64,000 nucleotides of DNA from Pseudomonas sp. LRP2-20 (GTDB lineage: Bacteria > Pseudomonadota > Gammaproteobacteria > Pseudomonadales > Pseudomonadaceae), in contig NZ_AP025944.1 in assembly GCF_024349685.1 (NCBI RefSeq), positions 3,292,001 to 3,356,000 of the forward strand. Direction: 5' to 3'. How positions within the stretch are numbered: the stretch's first letter is position 1; each line of letters begins with the position of its first letter. The notes beneath the pieces were generated by a model that saw only the letters and a list, made by a program, of their open reading frames with translations, did not search any database and was not told where the DNA came from. The position numbers and the translations under genes are program-made. Shown here piece by piece: positions 63,235 to 64,000 of this stretch.

Positions 63235-64000
63235 GAAGTGTCAGATTTTTTGTGTGCGGGCCGGTAACGGCCTGCCGTCAGGCAGGCCCTGATTTTCACC
63301 AGGTTGGCCTGATGAACCGATTTCCGTACAAAATCGCGAATTGATTCATCGCACTTTTCCAATCATGCGCCGCTGAGCCCCAGTTCGCCGTGATGTTTCG
63401 CAGCCCCAACCAGATCAGCTTGGTAGCTGCGTCATCGTTCGGGAAATGGCCTCGGGTCTTGATGATCTTGCGCAGCTGGGCATTGATACTCTCGATGGCG
63501 TTGGTGGTGTAGATCACTTTCCGGATGGCTGGCGGGAAGACAAAGAACGGAATCACTCGATCCCAGGCGCGTCTCCAGGCCGCAACGACCGTTGGATACT
63601 GCTTGCCCCAAGGCCCGTTTTCAAACTCATCGAGTGCCTGCTCAGCCGCTTCTGCATTGATGGCCTGGTAGATCGGCTTCAGCGCCTTGGCCAGTGCCCG
63701 GCGCTTGTCCCAGGCTGCGTAGTCCAGGCTGTTGCGGATCAGGTGCACGATGCACGTCTGCAGCGTCGTCTCTGGGAACACGGCGCTGAGAGCCTCTGGC
63801 ATGCCTTTGAGGCCATCGGTCACGGCAATCAGCACATCTTCGACACCACGTGTCTTGAGATCGTTAAAGACCTTCATCCAGAACTTTGCACCCTCGGTGT
63901 TCTCGATCCAGATACCCAAGATATCGCGGGTCCCGTCGGGTAGAACACCCAGTGCCAGGTAGATGGCCTTGTTACGCACCAAGCCTTCTTCGCGGATCTT
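63235..64000 (-). mobile_element. second IS256-family copy, inverted, cut by window end
   Basis: Begins with the right terminal repeat GAAGTGTCAGATTTTTTGTG and runs off the window. The only base change I noticed against the first copy is in the terminal repeat (gtgtgcggg for gtgttcggg). It is inserted in the core of the repeat element at 63111. Confidence 0.92.
63296..64000 (-). CDS. IS256-family transposase, C-terminal 234 residues (partial)
   Basis: The reading frame continues to the window edge and is identical in protein sequence to the C-terminus of the transposase at 55937, including the VTDGLKG Asp and NAIESINAQ Glu. The N-terminus with the first catalytic Asp lies outside the window. 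Confidence 0.95.
   Translation of the reverse strand, partial: KIREEGLVRNKAIYLALGVLPDGTRDILGIWIENTEGAKFWMKVFNDLKTRGVEDVLIAVTDGLKGMPEALSAVFPETTLQTCIVHLIRNSLDYAAWDKRRALAKALKPIYQAINAEAAEQALDEFENGPWGKQYPTVVAAWRRAWDRVIPFFVFPPAIRKVIYTTNAIESINAQLRKIIKTRGHFPNDDAATKLIWLGLRNITANWGSAAHDWKSAMNQFAILYGNRFIRPTW

Noticed and set aside
55885..64000. composite transposon carrying the qhp maturation genes
   Set aside because: The first IS copy has its own 9-bp duplication on both sides, so it inserted singly; the enclosed genes belong to the adjacent qhp locus.

Overview
The window looks like a chromosomal segment of a Pseudomonas putida-group bacterium. The DNA is GC-rich, and the typical P. putida REP pairs (cores reading ttcgcgggcaagcccgctcccacagg) recur between genes. 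The order gapN, Fe-alcohol dehydrogenase, ilvA, RND pump, mobA, acyl-CoA ligase, amine dehydrogenase fits this group as I remember it; no alignment was run.

Layout. 1-12294: an exopolysaccharide locus with a Wzy/ligase-like membrane protein, a secreted glycosidase and galE on +, facing a BY-kinase, a Wzz/GumC co-polymerase, an outer-membrane barrel, a Wza-type lipid-free export protein, a 58-residue protein with a PEP-CTERM-like tail, a GT61 glycosyltransferase and a FemAB/GNAT transferase on -. 12564-17776: a 1204-residue leucine-rich-repeat toxin-like protein and a GGDEF-EAL protein. 17915-24899: metabolic genes (gapN, VOC protein, Fe-ADH, ilvA with an isoleucine-rich leader peptide and attenuator, PACE transporter). 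25362-33745: a translationally coupled wecB-nfrB-nfrA-DUF4434 operon followed by a diguanylate cyclase, equivalent to the E. coli phage N4 glycan receptor pathway; NfrB carries a c-di-GMP-binding MshEN module. 33778-42469: a delta-60 repeat protein, a two-component system divergent from an RND efflux pair, and mobA. 42536-50862: an acyl-CoA ligase, the quinohemoprotein amine dehydrogenase genes qhpB-C-D-A, and a divergent phenylacetaldehyde-type dehydrogenase, with two sigma-54 promoters and shared TGTYTCA half-sites between them. 50863-57254: a type VI secretion cargo module (VgrG, Eag chaperone, PAAR-HNH nuclease effector, SMI1-type immunity protein, decayed second immunity gene) and an IS256-family element with a 9-bp target duplication. 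57399-62993: the rest of the qhp system (QhpG monooxygenase, QhpE protease, QhpF exporter) behind a sigma-54 activator. 63111-64000: a repeat element interrupted by a second, inverted copy of the same IS.

How the parts work together. QhpD, QhpG, QhpE and QhpF mature and export the small QhpC subunit, which joins QhpA and QhpB in the periplasm to oxidise amines; the aldehyde dehydrogenase takes the aldehyde onward, and the sigma-54 activator probably switches on both arms. The qhp locus is physically split by the T6SS/IS insertion, which fell between two convergent genes and broke none. Two polysaccharide systems and two GGDEF proteins suggest strong c-di-GMP control of the cell surface. No rRNA, tRNA or CRISPR array was recognised.
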